From positions 1-64,000 of the forward strand of contig JAKCVP010000023.1 in NCBI GenBank assembly GCA_023512835.1: DNA of 64,000 nucleotides, given 5' to 3'. The stretch is from Taxillus chinensis. Taxonomy: Eukaryota > Streptophyta > Magnoliopsida > Santalales > Loranthaceae. The translations under genes were made by a program, and so were the position numbers. Below are positions 45,682-57,873 of this stretch, in pieces. The notes below the pieces were generated by a model, which saw only the letters and a list, made by a program, of their open reading frames with translations, ran no database searches and was not told the DNA's origin. The number at the start of each line of letters is the position of its first letter. The stretch's first letter is position 1.

Positions 45682-46811
45682 TTCTGGCTACCGCTCTTCA
45701 CAGAGTCTACGCGGATCTATCTACTTAGAAAATGGCGCTGGTGGTACGCCGATAAGGAGAAAGAGCGCGTCATCGACGGGTGCATCAACCTTGTGGGCGA
45801 TGCTAAATCGAGGAGGAACTGCATGATTTGCACAGGCGTTGGCGTGAAGTTGTTCGACAAGTGGGACGCTGAAGATCGGGAGAGGTTGCGTTGAGTATCT
45901 GTTTCTCGGTCCTTTGCTTGATGCTTGAGCCGACCTCATGAGACTGTGTAGCTAGGATCCCGCGTTTCATGGTATTATGGCTGCCGCGCAAAGACGGCCT
46001 CCTCCCCAGCGCATAGCCAGCTTTTCAGCCTTCCCCATCCATGCATGTGGCAAGAACTCTGAGTAAGCGTCTTCCTCGAGCGGTCGAGCTCCTGGCAGAC
46101 GATCTCAAGCGTCATTCCCCGAGAGAGGGGGGAATTTGCTTCATGTCATCTTTGACTGGTTCCAAAGCTCGGAAGTGAGTCATTAATGCAGAGAAATGCA
46201 TGGTCCCCTTTCCCGCATAGTCGTCTCTGCGAGCACTCACGGGACTGAGGACGGTGGCGATATGATGAAACTCACGACGCCTAAATTAAGGAGAACGGGG
46301 TTTGCACGATTCATCGATGCGATGGCGCTCAGATTGAAGTACTATGCCATTGCCTCTCTACGCGTTTGTCAAATCCCACGTGGTGCAATGTGGAGCTGAG
46401 TCTTGCAGATTCGTGGCGAATGGGCTTGGATCGTCGTGAGTGCGCAGCGCAGAGCGCGCTGCTCCTCAAGGCATTGACAGCGCCGTACAGGCTCGGAAAT
46501 GTGCCGTGGTGCTTTTTTGCCCATGGTTTCTTTAGCGCGGTTTCATTACCTTGTACAGTATCATGCATCGTTCAGGTCGTAACCAGATCTATACACTTTG
46601 ATTACGACGGTGTCTTCTGGCTATGGGCTGAAGTCCAAGCCGCTTGAGTGACGCTAATAATAGCGGCCGACTGCTAGCCTACAGCCTTACCAAAGTACAT
46701 AAGTCAACTGGGGCCCCATCGGATGGCACATCGCAACCACGACCAATTTCCCGCAGACGATTTGAAGAGTTCCCTGGCAGACCAACTGTCGCCCAACCGA
46801 GAAGCATCAAA
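45682..46811. other. no supported gene
   Basis: Short frames of 60-95 codons only, with no recognised motif. Presumed to contain the promoter of the Scm3-like gene. Confidence 0.4.
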
Positions 46812-48886
46812 ATGGGGGAGCGGCCCCCTAAACGCGCCAGGGTAACCTTCACTACAGATTGCGAGGAAGAGAGCGCCTCCTAGGTGCGCTTCGCGCAGAA
46901 AGCACGCGCCGCCTGCAAGACACCTTTGAGTCAATCTTCGACCGCTACTCGTACGACTTTACGGGCCATAGCGACGTCATCGACCTCAACACTGGGCGCG
47001 TGGTGGAGGATAATGGTCACATACTGCACATGCGCCATGAGTTTGACCCTGGACGCCGCCTCCGTGGGCCAATCACGTGTGAGCCGGATGCACAGTTCGA
47101 GGCATCGTTCGCAGAAAATGATGGAGATCGCCGGTCAACTATGGACGAAGATGGTAGCGAGGGTGTCGATGGCGATGATGGCTTGGATTCTGACTCTTCC
47201 CCGGGTCAGAGGGAGCTGGGCTCGAGGCACGCTGAACAAAAGTCTAGACAAATTTGCCATCGCCGGCGGCCGTTATCAGATCTTGACGACTCGCTCGGTG
47301 GCTCCCAGTCTGAGACTCGAATACAGACAAACAGTGCAGAGAGACCCTCGCGCGGGAACAAGGAGCCGTTCACCCCGGGTGTCCTGCAATTAGCCGGCGT
47401 TATTGCAAGACTCCTGCCAACCATAGCGTCAGATCCGGGCATTCGATCGACCTTTGGCCTCCAGCAAGACGTGTCGACTCCACCCCAACTCTTGGCAGCA
47501 CTGGCTCCCCAACTACATGTATCCCAGCCGGAAGAGCGTGAAACGAGGCCCTTTAGACGAAGCTTCGTCGGCAAGCATCCTAGCCGCAGCCCTCGCACAT
47601 CGCTATGGGCTGTCGATTCCAGTTTTAGTGATGCATACGGCGTGCACTCTTCACCACCTCTCCCTGCGCGCCGTACGACTACCTTCTCGCGGGACGATCA
47701 CGAAACCCTTCCCTTTGGTGGGCGTGATGGTGAGGCTACATCGAGCAAAGCACTGGACGCGGATATTTCCACTAGACAAGAGTGGCGCAAGGACAGACGA
47801 AGCCGACGTATTGGGAAGTATTCTCGAGAGACGCACGATGCCAATCTCCCAAACCTTGACCGACGCAGAAGCGTGTCTCGAGCTGATACGAGGCTCGATA
47901 AGCTCTCTCAAAATTTTGCACAAAATTCAGATGGGAAGGGCGACTTCTGCAGTCCTGCAGCCGATGATCAGGTGGATGTTTCAGGTGATGCGAGGGTACC
48001 TCCAGGCGCACTGCCCCTGAAAGCTTCTCCACGACAAATCAGCGGCGTGCCCCATTCTATTGATCTGCTGATCAACGATTCCGAAGACGATGGAGGCCAA
48101 GACATCATGCAGAGCATAAGAAGGCGCAAGAGAACCATGGCAATCGCAGTGGGGGGCGACAGCAGGTCCTACATACTCCGACAAGACTGTATTGCACGCG
48201 GACCCGTTGCAACCGTTGGTCATGATGCAACGGCGCGTGGAACAATCGTCAGTGCTTTTGAGCCAGCGGGTGCAGCATTGACTGTGAGCAGGCTTGGTCA
48301 GACACATCGTTCAGACTCACACCCGAGCTTATGGCAGATCATGACGCCACCGTCCGTGGCTACAAACGCCAATAGCCCGCGCCTGCACCAGTCCCGAGCT
48401 TCGAGAACGGGTGGTACTCTCATAGGCTGCGTCGATGCTTTCAAAGATGGTTCAGCGCGAGGGGAATCGACGAAAATCGAGGCCCCCGCGAACATTGGAA
48501 AGCAGCAATATAGTTCTGGATCCAGGCGCGAGCCTAGTGTCGGCCTAGGTGCAACCCCGTCAAGATCTGCTGCCTCCCTGGAGAGGCCAGAATGGAACAT
48601 ATCCACGAAAGTAGAGAAGCAGCTGAACTCTTGGTCGCGCAACGGATTTTCTGCCTACTCCATTGATGGCCGGTTCCGCTCAGCTGGGCCACACGAAGAC
48701 GGCGAGCTTGCCGTAAAACGATACATCCCAAACGAGGCACGGCGAAAGCCTTCGACAATACCCTTCCCGGAAGCATGCTTCCATAATTTCGCAGTCCAGC
48801 CAGTAAGCCAGAAGCCTGGGCCAAGGAAAAAGGCAAGTCTCCCCAAACATCTGGCAAGAGGGTTCGGGCTTTTGAGCAGCCTCTGA
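46812..48886 (+). CDS. Scm3/HJURP-like CENP-A chaperone (frame break near N-terminus)
   Basis: Scm3 delivers the centromeric histone H3 variant to centromeres. The diagnostic segment is near the N-terminus: RRLQDTFESIFDRYSYDFTG, DVIDLNTGRVVEDNGHI, then LHMRHEFDPG, matching the fungal Scm3 pattern of a helix, an IDL-TG-VV-DNGH strand and a conserved loop. The rest of the ~675-codon frame is low-complexity and charged with Ser/Arg stretches, as is usual for these proteins. A good start (ATG 46812, MGERPPKRARVTFTTD) is in a different frame and runs into a stop at about 46880. A net single-base shift between about 46862 and 46886 would join them; the only GT-AG pair there spans 16 bp, too short for an intron. 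Further coding-like sequence follows the stop (48940-49270), so the C-terminus may extend by splicing. Confidence 0.72.
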
Positions 48887-50343
48887 AGGCGTGATTGACC
48901 TCGGATACTGGCAGACCTAGAACATCCGGAGGTAATCTTGAGAGCATTGTCGTCGACGTGCAGGGCGACGAGGTCCCACCCAAGAAGTGCCGTTAGAGAA
49001 TGCCACGCCTTGGGGCCGGCCTCACACACTCGACGCCTTTATTTGAGGGCGAGCCAGGCTTTAACTCCACTCTTTCTCCTCGCTCATCGTCCGCACTACA
49101 GGAATCTCCCTCCGTAACTAACATGGGACGAGGCCGGTGGCACCCACCGAACTCCAAGGCGACAAGAAGGACCAACTGTACGGTAGATCTAGTGAGAAGG
49201 ACTCTGCGAAGACGGGCGTTGATGGCGAAGGAGTCAGGGACCGATCGTCACCCTGATGGAAAACGGACGGATTGAAAATCGACAGCAACTCGCGCTATGA
49301 CGCGCTCGGCATACGGTTGAATAGTAGGTCGGATGTGTATATCCCTCCGCGGAATCATCAGTAAGGAGACAACCACTGCGATTACTACAAGCTATAGTGT
49401 CGTTCGTCTGAAATGAATTCTCGGTCTTGACGACTCAGTGCGCCCTTACCGGTGCTACACCTTCGAGGTGTAACTCTAGTGTCCCATCGACCTGTTTCTT
49501 TTCACATGCAGCGGAAGATCGTGATAGGCCCACATTTGTCCCCAGAGCTGATATTCCTCGTAGATTGGCTTCCTCTGCGCATCTCTTTGTGGATCGTAGG
49601 CATCCCAAGGTCTTTTGTCGATGTTATTCCCCAATTGCAAGATGAGTCGAGAAGTGAATACAGCGCATCCCACTGCATCCACGGCGCGGCAGATATCTTA
49701 TTAGCTTCTGTTCTCGATGCCGAATAGACGAAGATGAGGATGACGTAAATTAATGGCAGAATATCAACGTCAGCTGGACGAGCGAGCACGACCTGTAGAG
49801 CACATGAGGCGAGCGTGAAAGACGGAAACATGGGGGCCGCGGTCGGTATCGTTCCTTCCAGGACTGCTAGGCCGAGGTCGGTAAACCATGGCTAGCGTAA
49901 CGTGTCTGCATGCCTGGTGATGCCCTGATAGCAGACGCTGCCGATGTGGTTTCGTGGATGCCCGTTGTGGAAGACTTCATACCCCAGCCCATCACGGCTG
50001 TGACGATGCAGATAGCAGTCCAGCATCCGTGATTTCTCCATCTGGGACCCGACTTGGCAATGGTCTGATTCTTAGTTCCCTGGTAGACATGGCAACTTTC
50101 CGTAAACTCTTCTAGCGAGCTTGCGAAGAAGATGAATGCTATTTCTTTACGAAGCTTACCTCGATGCTCGGAGGCTTGTCTGTCTTGGACTTCTTCAACA
50201 ACGACATGGGCTCTAGGAGAGTCGGGATTGATGCCGTGCTTGAATGGGATGGGTGAACAGCTTGAAGGAAGGCGCATAGCGTGGCAACTGCTTGAGCGTT
50301 GGATGTAGCCAGAATGGCGAGGCGATGGTTTTTGTGTTGGAGG
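48887..50343. other. no firmly supported gene
   Basis: Coding-like but broken sequence directly after the Scm3-like ORF (for example SALQESPSVTNMGRGRW, 49000-49275) may be its lost 3' exon. Open frames at 49427-49831 on both strands and at 49867-50277 (minus) have no recognised motif. Confidence 0.35.
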
Positions 50344-50525
50344 TGTTGTGATAGATACCTAAGGGGTTGATGCCTAAGGAGTCAGGGGGCTGATAGTCAC
50401 CCTGAGCTCAGTGGTATATAAGTGAAATGTATAGTAGGTATTGTTTCCTCTGTAGTGCAATCCACCTCTCGTGAAGGGCACCGTTGCACTGCTCGCTGGC
50501 TTCCTTCACATCCTGCTTCACAACA
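50344..50525 (+). repeat. solo LTR, copia family, with target duplication GGAGG
   Basis: 182 bp from TGTTGTGATAGATACC to CTTCACAACA, the same length as the intact LTRs and in inverted orientation to them. Flanked by GGAGG on both sides (50339-50343 and 50526-50530). A solo LTR with its duplication is the footprint of LTR-LTR recombination after an older insertion. Confidence 0.93.
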
Positions 50526-50526
50526 G

Positions 50527-50722
50527 GAGGAAGTCACTGAACTCTAACTAGATAATGATAGTTGTACTCACACACCTCTACACCCTCTTAGAGGTGTCTG
50601 AGTGTCAGACACCTGATTCTTTTTCCTAAGAAGCAAGGGAGGACATTGTGCCAAGACCCCTGAGTGAACGACAAATGGATCTCAGCCACAAGCCACGTGG
50701 CTTTACAACATCAACACAACCG
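50527..50722 (-). repeat. dispersed repeat B, internally deleted copy
   Basis: Read on the minus strand it starts TGTTGTAAAGCCACGTGGCT and includes GGGGTCTTGGCACAATG, then jumps to CTCTAAGAGGGTGTAGAGGT and ends AGAGTTCAGTGACTTCC, matching both ends of 41879-42245 with the middle missing. The solo copia LTR lies directly at its end. Confidence 0.75.
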
Positions 50723-50949
50723 AAAGTTGGCAACTGTCATTGATTGATGTCCCTGCTTGCTGGAGTTTCATACCTTGACTGCAAACTCTATCTCCTAGAT
50801 ACTGCTTGCTAGAGTAGCCTGATTCATCCACGTGACAGAGTCTGCTCGCAAAATTCCTCCGTGTCTTGGCGGCCCTTGGCACAGCTCTCCTGTGGATTCG
50901 ACTCGAGATCGGAACAATTCCTCACATCTACACTCGCTGCCCGTCAAAA

Positions 50950-51429
50950 ATGCAGTCCGCAATCGAAGACGTCATCGCAGCTTCGTACCGCTGCTATGTA
51001 GTTAGAGAGAACAACTTCTGGCAATTGGGCGGCAAGCCTATCGTCATTGCTGTCGAGACAGCTAGGGATCTCACCTGGCAGATACGAGATTTGCAAGATG
51101 TCCGACGACAGACCATTCTCCTCCAGGCCATGCTGCATGCCTTGCAGCAGAAGCATAACAGCACAACATCTCGCGTCAATGTCTCCCACATAGCGTCCGT
51201 GCTCACTCGGACAGAACAGGAGCTGGCTGATGTGAAATCATGCGATCCCGCCGTCAACCAATGTCGGGTTGAGGTACTGGTGAGCATGGATTTCATGGGA
51301 ATGGAGGAGTGTCTGATTGTGCTTGCTTCAGATCTCCTTCCAAGGACTGTGCGGGACTATTTGTTTGACAACCGATGCTACCGAGCACAATGTGAGGTGT
51401 TCGAATCTTTCTTATTGGCGGAACACTGA
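50950..51429 (+). CDS. hypothetical protein (about 159 aa)
   Basis: Open frame with ATG at 50950 (MQSAIEDVIAASYRCYVV); the frame is open upstream to about 50866 but without another ATG. No family recognised. Helical segments are likely (RDLQDVRRQTILLQAMLHAL, LTRTEQELADVKS). It ends FESFLLAEH. The layout of an N-terminal helical segment and a small C-terminal domain recalls heterokaryon-incompatibility-associated fungal proteins, but I see no specific motif and make no functional claim. Confidence 0.4.
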   Translation: MQSAIEDVIAASYRCYVVRENNFWQLGGKPIVIAVETARDLTWQIRDLQDVRRQTILLQAMLHALQQKHNSTTSRVNVSHIASVLTRTEQELADVKSCDPAVNQCRVEVLVSMDFMGMEECLIVLASDLLPRTVRDYLFDNRCYRAQCEVFESFLLAEH

Positions 51430-52144
51430 CGGTGAAAGATGACATATCTGTATTACCCCTTGATGAAGGTCGTCAGGAGGAGATGCTCAAGAAATGTACG
51501 GAAAGAATATTCGTGGGACCAGGACCTCGGATGCTTGGTACGAGGCACGCCTGGCTTCAACAGAGACTCCCTCCGCCCAGCGACAAGCCTCTCGAACAAC
51601 CCACTAGCCCCTTATGACGTGGATCGCCGTCCACCAGGCTTCTCCTCACCCGCCAGTGGCGCGAACATCGCGAGCGAATTCGCGTAACCTACCTCAACCA
51701 CTATTCTCAATACTAACATGATCATGAATGCAGCCGGCATAGCGACGGCGCCTGTGCGTTCGGCACTCACAGCATTTTTGGGCTCCTTCTTGCACTTTTC
51801 CGTGAGCGACTGGATATAACGATCGACAGCGATTTCAGGACGGTATGCAATAGCCATGTCTCGCATATTGAGAGAAGCGTCAGGAAGGACTTCGAACAAG
51901 ATGAACAATTGACCGCCGAATCTATCTGCACAGAGGATTCCACATGGCTCATACTATGAAACAGGGTCACATGCCACTTCAAGTGGCTCATGGATGGATC
52001 AGACAGTTGTTGTAATCTTCGTCCGTCCAGAGATCATTGCTAGATGCAGGGAGGTCAATGACATCGCTAAGCTTTGCCATCAAAAATTGCCTTGTCGCCC
52101 CGGCGTACCCGGCTGAGGGCAAGGCCCTAAACCTTACGCGACGT

Positions 52145-52305
52145 TTCACAACTAAGGGGCTGATGCCGAAGGAGTTAGAGACTTGGGGCCATCCTGAGCC
52201 TTGGGGCATATGGCTGGAATGTAGGCTAGGTGTGTGTTTCCCTCCGTACTATAATTCATTCCATGTCAAGGGTATAGCTGCTCTTCCCGCTGACCTTCAG
52301 TGGAG
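52145..52305 (+). repeat. very old copia-family LTR relic
   Basis: Inverted orientation relative to 17636, in step with the intact LTR over about 160 bp: ACAACTAAGGGGCTGATGCC, CATCCTGAGCC, GTGTTTCCCTCCGTA, CATGTCAAGGGTA. Substitutions are dense and the ends are lost. Confidence 0.6.
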
Positions 52306-54599
52306 CAGACGGCTCCGTCTCATCATGATCTAGTCTTTTTGTCACTAGTCCATGTCTAGCCGTGCTGCATCTAAAAGCCGGAAGGACTCGAATAACACAA
52401 AATTTCTCTCTGATCGCTTGCCAATGTATAGTGATGTTACGTATGACATCGGTCTTGGCGACAAATACCGCGGAAAGTTGTTACTTTGAGACTTTCTCAG
52501 CGTGTCAATGGGACATTCAAATCTCAAGCCTAGTATCGTGCAGAAACGCTGTCAACCTCTCGAGGGATCTATGATGAGATGAATTTCAGTATTCTCCATT
52601 TGTGCATGGCTGACGCACCGACCGGTGTGCTGATCTCACTTTTCGGTACTGTCCTAGGTTTTGGCCTTCTCCAGCGACGGATCCGGCTCTACAGTCTTCC
52701 AAAGACAGAACGACACGAGCGGAACAATCATTTGTAAGCGGTCATGTTTAAAATCAATGGCAGAATGAGGTAAAGACCTGCTCAGTCGTGGGGTTGGAGG
52801 GCCAACTTATGACACTACGCTTCCAGAGTAGGTCCTCCTCGACCGATGGCACCGCCACCATGACTATGTCATGTCACCAGGCAAGCATAGAACTGTCCAG
52901 GCGCACGCACTTGGTTCGGTTTTGCCGCAGTCCGCTGATCATTTCTTCGGACGGTTCCGTATGAATAGAGGCCAGTGCATCGTGTTCTGCGTCACGGCAT
53001 GTCTGAAAATTGGAGACTGTCTCTCCATCCCTTATGCGTCCAGTGAGCGTATCATCTAGATCAAGATGGCACCGAACTCACTCGAGACGTATGCACACTC
53101 GATATCTGTAAATTTCAATGTCCTTTTGTGTTGGTCTGCGTGGTGAGAAAACACCTCGGGTATCGCTGAATGATGTCAAACCGAGCTTTGCAATAAGTAC
53201 GGGCAATATGCCTTCGACTGAATGACCCTGTCATCGGTAGCCCGCTCGTCTACCCGTGTTCCCACCCGACCGAGGATCATGCTAGTCTTCAGCGCCCCCG
53301 CAATGAGTTTTGGTTTCAACGACTCCTACCGCTCCGGGAGCGAAAGCCCTGTCACTGGCAGAATCTGATGGAAAGACGCATTTGGACACCGCGTCAGGGA
53401 GATATGACGGAATAGAACAGCTCGGGGGTCGCCCAAAAAGCGAGCAGATAGTTTTCGAAGGTTACGAGCCATTGCGTGTTCCAATTGAATCTTTACTTCG
53501 AAAGGGGAGCTGTTTGCCTGCTAGACGAAAATTTTGAGAACATCCGCAGCGTATGGTACCCGACCCCTTGATTCTACACGTAAGTAATCTATGTGAAACG
53601 CTTGACCCAACGTTCCATGAACACGACGAACAATCATCACATGAAACTATCACGAGAAGACTGATACTCAACATGACCACAATCTTGTTTGATTCGAAAT
53701 CGACATATCTGAATGGGGAGGGAACCGGCATTTATCGATACTTCATCCTCCATGGACCGTACTGAACCCGTCGTTCTGCGATATACTTCGTGCACGCTTA
53801 CCCGTCTGTTCAAGCGTCCAAGATCTCATGCTGTCGATGCATTGTGTTTCCAATCAGAATTCTCGTTTTGATCCGGCCTTCGGTGGCGGCTTCCGGCGCG
53901 GGAGTGTTGCTCATGTCATATGCGCCGCGAGAAGCAGACTTAGAGGGAACTGGGTTGAATGAGGAGTGACCATACCCACTTGAATGGCTGTAGAGAAGAG
54001 GTCCAGTAGACTAGCGATTGGACAGGCGATGCGAGCTTGGATGGTTGAAGTACGAAACCACCTCGTCGCTGCTCTTGGGTTCTGCACCAGCATTTATACA
54101 CGGAATGCTCCTCCAGCCTTGCCACCGGGTTACGAGTAGGCCCCTGATCTGAAATTGATGAAACTAGTCATCTAGTCATGGTATCTAGTGACGCATACGG
54201 GAGAGGCCGGTGCCATCTCTCTAGTCCCCATCGGATGGCTCTATCTCCCGCCCTTGCTCCGGCGATAGGATAGTAGCTTTTCTGCGAGGTCGACACGACA
54301 CCCACCCTAAGATAGCCTCGACACGGCACGTCTAGAGCAGTGTGACTATGCAGGGGCCGATGGGGTGATTCATGTTGAACGTCGGCGCGTCCGAGATTCC
54401 CTGGCGGGTGAACTGCATTACGAGAGCGGGTCTGGTCGCGGCCTGATGAGAAAATGCAGATTGGACGTCTGTGATCCACGGCAGCAGTTTGATTCGATGC
54501 GGCCAAAGATCTCCTTCGCCCCGCATAAGGCATTTCTTGCCCACTAGCAAACTCACGACGGACACCAGCGCTTTTTTCCTCTGCTTATAGAGACGATAC
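52306..54599. other. no supported gene
   Basis: Short frames only. At 53545-53765 a frame beginning MVPDPLILHVSNLCETLDPT has no recognised domain. Nothing else to report. Confidence 0.4.
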
Positions 54600-55463
54600 T
54601 CACACGCCGCCTAGTGACGAAAATCCTCCGTCTGTCCTTCCTCGGTGCTGGACTCGGTTCTTGATGATAACACTGATCTCCACCGCAGCGGTCCGCATGG
54701 CCAGGGCCGTCAGAAGGCCGGTTGAGCACTGCGAGAGGTCAGCGTCTGGCACAACGGTCCATGGAGGGACGACTCACCAGCAACGTCCGATCTCGATCCA
54801 AGGCGAAGAATCGAATCGCGGTGGCCAGAAGGACTGTCGCAGCCAGGGGCAGTAGAACGCCGAGCGATATGTGGAGCGCTCGACACGCTATGGCGCTGGG
54901 ACCCAGTCGATGATGCTGCGGATGGTGGTAAGCGGCGAGAAGATACGCGATCCCCACCAGCATTTGGCTCAGGGAGGTGTGCGTAGTGATTGTGGCTAGA
55001 TACAGCAGAGGTTTCTGCCAGGCCAGACAAATGATGGACATGGCCCAATTCGCAGCTAACAGATACGAAAGGAAGTATGTCATAAGATCAACCATGCACC
55101 GGTCAATCTGGGCGCACATGTGTCGCATCTGGTATATCTGGAGACAGGTTAGGGCCTAGATGCGTCATGCAAAGGGGTGCGACCAACCTGCTCCGCCACC
55201 GACATAGCACACTGAACCCCAGACAAGCCAAGAATGACGTCTCCGAAGGACTCGTGGGATAAGAGCATCGCCACTGTCAGCGCGCCGATGGTGACGGTCC
55301 CGCCACCCCCAAGAAGGAGCAAGAACGACAGCATCCCCTGGTCGGCCAGGGAGAATGAGCGCCATTGTTCCCGTAGGAGTTGGGTACGGAGGAGGATAGA
55401 GATAAGGGACAGAAACGCAAAGCTCCCACTGACGATGGCCAAAGCCGAGGATGTAGGGTCCAT
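54600..55463 (-). CDS. seven-helix integral membrane protein, three exons (254 aa)
   Basis: Exons 55463-55188, 55137-54778 and 54728-54600 join in phase 0 over 50- and 49-bp introns (GTTGGT...CTCCAG and GTGAGT...CGCAG), giving 254 aa ending at TGA 54602-54600. About seven hydrophobic segments are visible: ALAIVSGSFAFLSLISILL, MLSFLLLLGGGGTVTIGALT, FGDVILGLSGVQCAMSVAEQ (short), MTYFLSYLLAANWAMSIICL, PLLYLATITTHTSLSQMLVG, LHISLGVLLPLAATVLLAT and GLLTALAMRTAAVEISVII. The pattern is receptor- or transporter-like, but I cannot assign a family. An alternative final exon beyond a GTGAGT at 54603 is possible. Confidence 0.65.
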
Positions 55464-57103
55464 GACGGGCGTCTTCAATGCGGAGAGCTTGCAAGCGTCC
55501 TCGTTGGCGAGACTGGGAGCGACGCTCCCGTTGTCTTATAGCCTTTTCACGGAGACGTCACATCCACTTTCAGCTGTCCAAAGAACACGTCACGCATCGT
55601 TCGAAGATGCTTTCCAATGCCTAGATGCTGATCCCGTGGTGAAGCATGCCTGGAAATGATGCCACGTCCCTGTCGACCACTCTCGAACTTCAGCGGCAGA
55701 GCTAGGCGCGGAATATGGAGAGGTCATCCTGACGGTTTACGCGAAAAGCAAATGTCGTTCCATAGCGGCTTGCTGCCGAGGTGCTACCGGCGTCTCGTTG
55801 GGTGACCTCTGAAGAGACGTCGCAGTAGGTACGGGAGGATCCACAGTCCCAAATGTCTCCACAATCTCGTCGTATGGTTGCCAGAAATTCTCCCTCAAGA
55901 CGATGAGGTGGTCAGTCGAGGATTCGCGATCGAATTCTGTGACGATGCTCTTTTCTCCACTTTTCGCTAACCTCTCCTCCCTTCGCTATTGGTTCCTTTG
56001 CCGTGGCAAAGAAAACGCAGATCTCCGCTGTTGCCGGCGAAACTTACGGCAAGCCCATCAAGAGGGTGGCAGAAGCCAAGCCGGCCTTGGAGCGGGCACC
56101 TTGGGTCAAACGGTAATGGTCTAGGTTGACGTCTGTGGTGATACTAAGATCTCCAACTTCCATCGATGAATCTTCTGAGGCCCACGACGGCATATTCGGA
56201 TCGCCTGCCTAAAATGTATCGAGGTCGCAGAGGGTGGGTTGCAGGTCCAATAGCTCCGTGGTGCGAAGAGAGGGCCTGCGACTGGGCTCGCTGGCGGCGA
56301 TAGCGTCGTCGGAACCAATGCGACATTCTCTTTCCAGACCACGCAAAGGCTGAGCGACCTCTCGAACATATTGATGGACTGTCTGAGATCAGGAATGCTA
56401 TACCGCAACCTGGTGTTGGAGACGGGGCGTCATTTCTATAGCCGTCCGTTACGACTCATCTAAACGTCAAACCCTAGCGACCCCGAAGGTCCGAGAGGTA
56501 TCTCTTACTGTTGGCATCGATTTATGTCGAAAACCTCAATCTGTCCCCCTTGTCCGATATCACAAATCAACGAGACAAAGACACACCTCGCACTCATTCA
56601 CCCTCCCTTTTTCTCAACATTGGGTGTAGGAGGCCAGCATGGACAAGGACTTTCCGCGCTTGCGACGTTTCTGGCGTGTCTACGGACAGGACCGCAGGTT
56701 GTGCTGACTGTAGCGAGTCGTCGGAGCAAGTGCCCTAAGCACGGGCAGGGTCCCTCTTCGCGTTTGCGATCAACGCCACAAGTCCGGCAAGATGAGACTC
56801 CTCGATTTCTGGAGGCGTCAGATGAACAACTGAGGCTTACAGTGTCGGGTCCGTCAATTTTCAGACTTGATGAGGCATATGGGCAGAAAGGGTGGTCTGG
56901 AATTGGTGTTTTCAGTCTGTTGTCGATCGATCGTGACGCGATAACGAGAGTGACTAGAACGGAAGGAATTTGGATCCTCTCCGGCCTCGACCGTTGGTTA
57001 TCCCCCGTAATCATGACGATTCGTCGATCCCAACATGCTACCTGTGCATTGTTGTCTCCTGCACGAGGTGGTGGCAAGTCTGTCGCTCCAACATGAGATC
57101 GAG
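55464..57103. other. no supported gene
   Basis: A 190-codon frame (56524-57096, plus) and its 159-codon antisense overlap show no recognised motif. The region leads into the tandem duplication upstream of the helicase. Confidence 0.4.
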
Positions 57104-57503
57104 CCTGACTCTTATGAGAATTGAACCGACGCGTCAGGTCCAGTTGTTTTGTATGAGCCTAGGGTTAGGGTTGCTGAACAGGTCTAGTTGTAACCAGACC
57201 CGTCGGCATACTAACTGCAACCTTACGTAGTTAATACTACAAGCAGATTAATATATCGTAATCCTATCTCGGATAATCCTATACAAGTTATAAATAAATA
57301 TCCCTCACTCTTACGGGGTGTGAACCGACTCATCAGGTCCAGTTCGTTTGTATGAGCCTAGGGGTTGGGGTTGTTGAACAGGTCCAGTTGCAACCAGACC
57401 CGTCGGCATACTCGCCGCAACCTTGCGTGGTTGATGCTGCAAGCAGATTAATATGTCGTGATCCTGTCTCGGATGATCCTGTGCAAGTTGCAAATGAATA
57501 TCC
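57104..57503 (+). repeat. 200-bp tandem duplication, one copy with RIP-type mutations
   Basis: Copy 1 is 57104-57303, copy 2 57304-57503. They align base for base, and nearly all differences are transitions: TpG in copy 2 is TpA in copy 1 at a dozen sites between 57213 and 57300 (for example GCGTGGTTGATGCTGC against ACGTAGTTAATACTAC), with a few CpA to TpA changes earlier. The upstream half of copy 1 carries an interstitial AGGGTTAGGGTT where copy 2 has GGGGTTGGGGTT. Confidence 0.92.
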
Positions 57504-57873
57504 CCATGGGGGAAAGGAGTCATGGATGAGCAAAGTCGCTCTCATACAATCTCTGCTTAGGGTTGGTAGCCGGGACGTCACGCCAATTGGCATCCGCCTC
57601 GGAGAACCGCACTGTCGACGTGCACCATCTCCTTGACTGCGTGACGCGAATGACGTGGATGATAAGCAGAAAAGTGGCCAAGACCGGCAGGAAATCGCAA
57701 TCAGGATGTATATAACTAGTCGTAGGAGAAGGAGTAACCAATAAATAGGGCCGTCCCCGTCAATAGGGTTTGGGTGTGGCGCAGGCTTGTGGCGTAGGGG
57801 TGTGGCGTAGGGGTGTGGCCGAAATGAGCATTGCAGGGATCTGGGAGAGTTGGGGGGGAGGGGTGGATGGAAT

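Noticed and set aside
57160..57176. Interstitial telomere-like AGGGTTAGGGTT
   Set aside because: The sister copy 200 bp downstream reads GGGGTTGGGG; the TTA arises from the same TpG to TpA change, so it is probably coincidental and not a relic telomere.
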